The notes beneath the pieces are model-generated. The model saw only the letters and a list, made by a program, of their open reading frames with translations. It did no database searches and was not told the DNA's origin. The position numbers were made by a program, and so were the translations under genes. A stretch of DNA of 64,000 bases, taken from assembly GCA_963682085.1 (NCBI GenBank), contig OY821614.1, positions 930,001 through 994,000 on the forward strand, in the 5' to 3' direction. Source of the stretch: Thiodubiliella sp900128405. Lineage in GTDB: Bacteria > Pseudomonadota > Gammaproteobacteria > PS1 > Pseudothioglobaceae. Below are positions 63,280 to 64,000 of this stretch, piece after piece; the first letter of the stretch is position 1, and each line of letters begins with the position of its first letter.

Positions 63280-63923
63280 TTTTGCCTTTGAAATATAACA
63301 AACATTTTTTCAGTAAAAGCACTGTATTGATTGTCAATTTCCCCTACTTGAGATATGAGGCGATTGTAGGCAATGGTCGCTGGAATAGCGGCAAACAAAC
63401 CAAAAGCAGTGGCAATCAACGCTTCAGCAATACCCGGTGCAACTACGGCAATACTCGCCTGCTTAACAGATGCCAAACCAATAAAAGAATGCATAATGCC
63501 CCAGACTGTGCCAAATAAACCAATATAAGGACTAGAAGAGGCAATCATTGCTAACACACTTAATCCCCCATCCAAACGATCAACTTCATCGTTCGCTGTG
63601 GTATTCATAAGGCGGTAAGCACGCTCGGAATTTGCCTGATTCTTGTTTGTCGTTGAGCGGGTAAATTCTCCATAACCTGCGGTAAAAATATCAACCATTG
63701 CACCTGCGTATGGCAATTGAGTCTTTAACTCGTCTGGCGTTTTATCGATTGAAAAATGTTTAAGAAAATTTTTAATATCACTTTTGGTTTCTATTAAAAC
63801 TTTCTTTTTTGATAAAATAATCGTCCAAGAGTAAATACTCATGGCCGCTAAAACCCCCATCACCGACTGCACTACTAAGTCAGCCTCAACGATTAAACTC
63901 AAAATACTAATACTATCGTCCAT
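63276..63923 (-). CDS. tolQ: Tol-Pal proton channel subunit TolQ
   Basis: ExbB/TolQ family, 215 residues with three membrane helices. The typical APGIAEALIATAFGLFAAIP segment is near residue 165 and GLFGTVWGIMHSF near residue 135. First gene of the tolQRA run, 38 bases after the stop of an upstream gene. Confidence 0.95.
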   Translation of the reverse strand: MDDSISILSLIVEADLVVQSVMGVLAAMSIYSWTIILSKKKVLIETKSDIKNFLKHFSIDKTPDELKTQLPYAGAMVDIFTAGYGEFTRSTTNKNQANSERAYRLMNTTANDEVDRLDGGLSVLAMIASSSPYIGLFGTVWGIMHSFIGLASVKQASIAVVAPGIAEALIATAFGLFAAIPATIAYNRLISQVGEIDNQYSAFTEKMFVIFQRQK

Positions 63924-63961
63924 TATCTTTCTCCAAAAAAATGATTATTTTACCTTTCTAC

Positions 63962-64000
63962 TCATTGCCCATTAAACAAATCTGCCACTGAATCAGGACT
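63962..64000 (-). CDS. 3' end of an upstream gene (partial)
   Basis: The last 12 codons (SPDSVADLFNGQ) and TGA stop of a gene running in from beyond the window, in the direction of tolQRA. Too short to identify; ybgC or ruvB are common at this place. Confidence 0.45.
   Translation of the reverse strand, partial: SPDSVADLFNGQ

Noticed and set aside
1..64000. tRNA or rRNA genes
   Set aside because: None of the intergenic regions showed a convincing cloverleaf or rRNA-like stretch when read by eye; a covariance search would settle it.

Overview
The window looks like a chromosome segment of a sulfur-oxidising, CO2-fixing gammaproteobacterium of the SUP05/Thioglobus type, quite possibly an animal (mussel) symbiont. 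This is inferred from the AT-rich genome, the form I RuBisCO cluster (cbbLS-cbbQ-cbbO with a divergent cbbR), a DsrC/TusE-like remnant, gammaproteobacterial housekeeping genes (tolQRA, ruvC, minC, glyS, dtd) and accessory genes with a host-interaction flavour. No rRNA or tRNA gene and no CRISPR array was recognised.

Layout. 0-17.6 kb is a molybdopterin/formate dehydrogenase island: moeA, moaC, moaA, moaD, mogA on the plus strand; then a nine-gene minus-strand run (DUF3305, DUF3306, a multi-cluster 4Fe-4S protein, a TorD-type chaperone, a small TAT protein, FdhA, FdhB, FdhC, FdhD); a second moeA; a mobA-mobB fusion; and a tungstate ABC transporter (tupC divergent from tupAB). Together these make, load and insert a pterin cofactor, probably carrying tungsten, into a periplasmic membrane-anchored formate dehydrogenase. 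17.7-21.2 kb holds a dsrC/tusE remnant, a CnoX-like thioredoxin and a type II restriction-modification pair. 21.3-27.7 kb is the Calvin-cycle RuBisCO cluster with its activase genes.

27.7-41.7 kb is accessory and rearranged. Its most striking gene encodes a secreted CotH-family protein ending in two tandem domains that closely resemble the F-box-associated (FBA) sugar-binding domain of eukaryotic Fbs/FBXO proteins. The gene sits between duplicated copies of the 3' end of cbbR and a 67-bp twin-hairpin element. Next come an outer-membrane protein, purU, argJ, an FRG-TPR protein and a short array of gene cassettes with integron attC-like sites (two nucleases and a frameshifted lipoprotein, no integrase). 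A decayed duplicate of the argJ-purU region follows. Remnants of a CoiA-like zinc-finger gene and of a phage-type HNH/AP2-like gene lie in the same stretch.

41.7-55.1 kb is dominated by metal acquisition and the cell envelope: an fbpABC ferric iron transporter behind a Fur box; a lipoprotein combining peptidoglycan-binding, CHAP-like and M15 peptidase domains; a decayed IS30 transposase with perfect palindromes; and a Fur-box-preceded operon of porin, imelysin, di-haem oxidoreductase, second imelysin, membrane fatty-acid hydroxylase and MauG-type peroxidase. Just upstream, behind a near-identical 27-bp operator, is a set of very small genes, one encoding a 44-residue peptide with a C-terminal CxxCCxxC motif. 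55.4-64 kb is ordinary core genome (fieF, ruvC, thioredoxin, Spx-like, dtd, glyS, minC, tolARQ).
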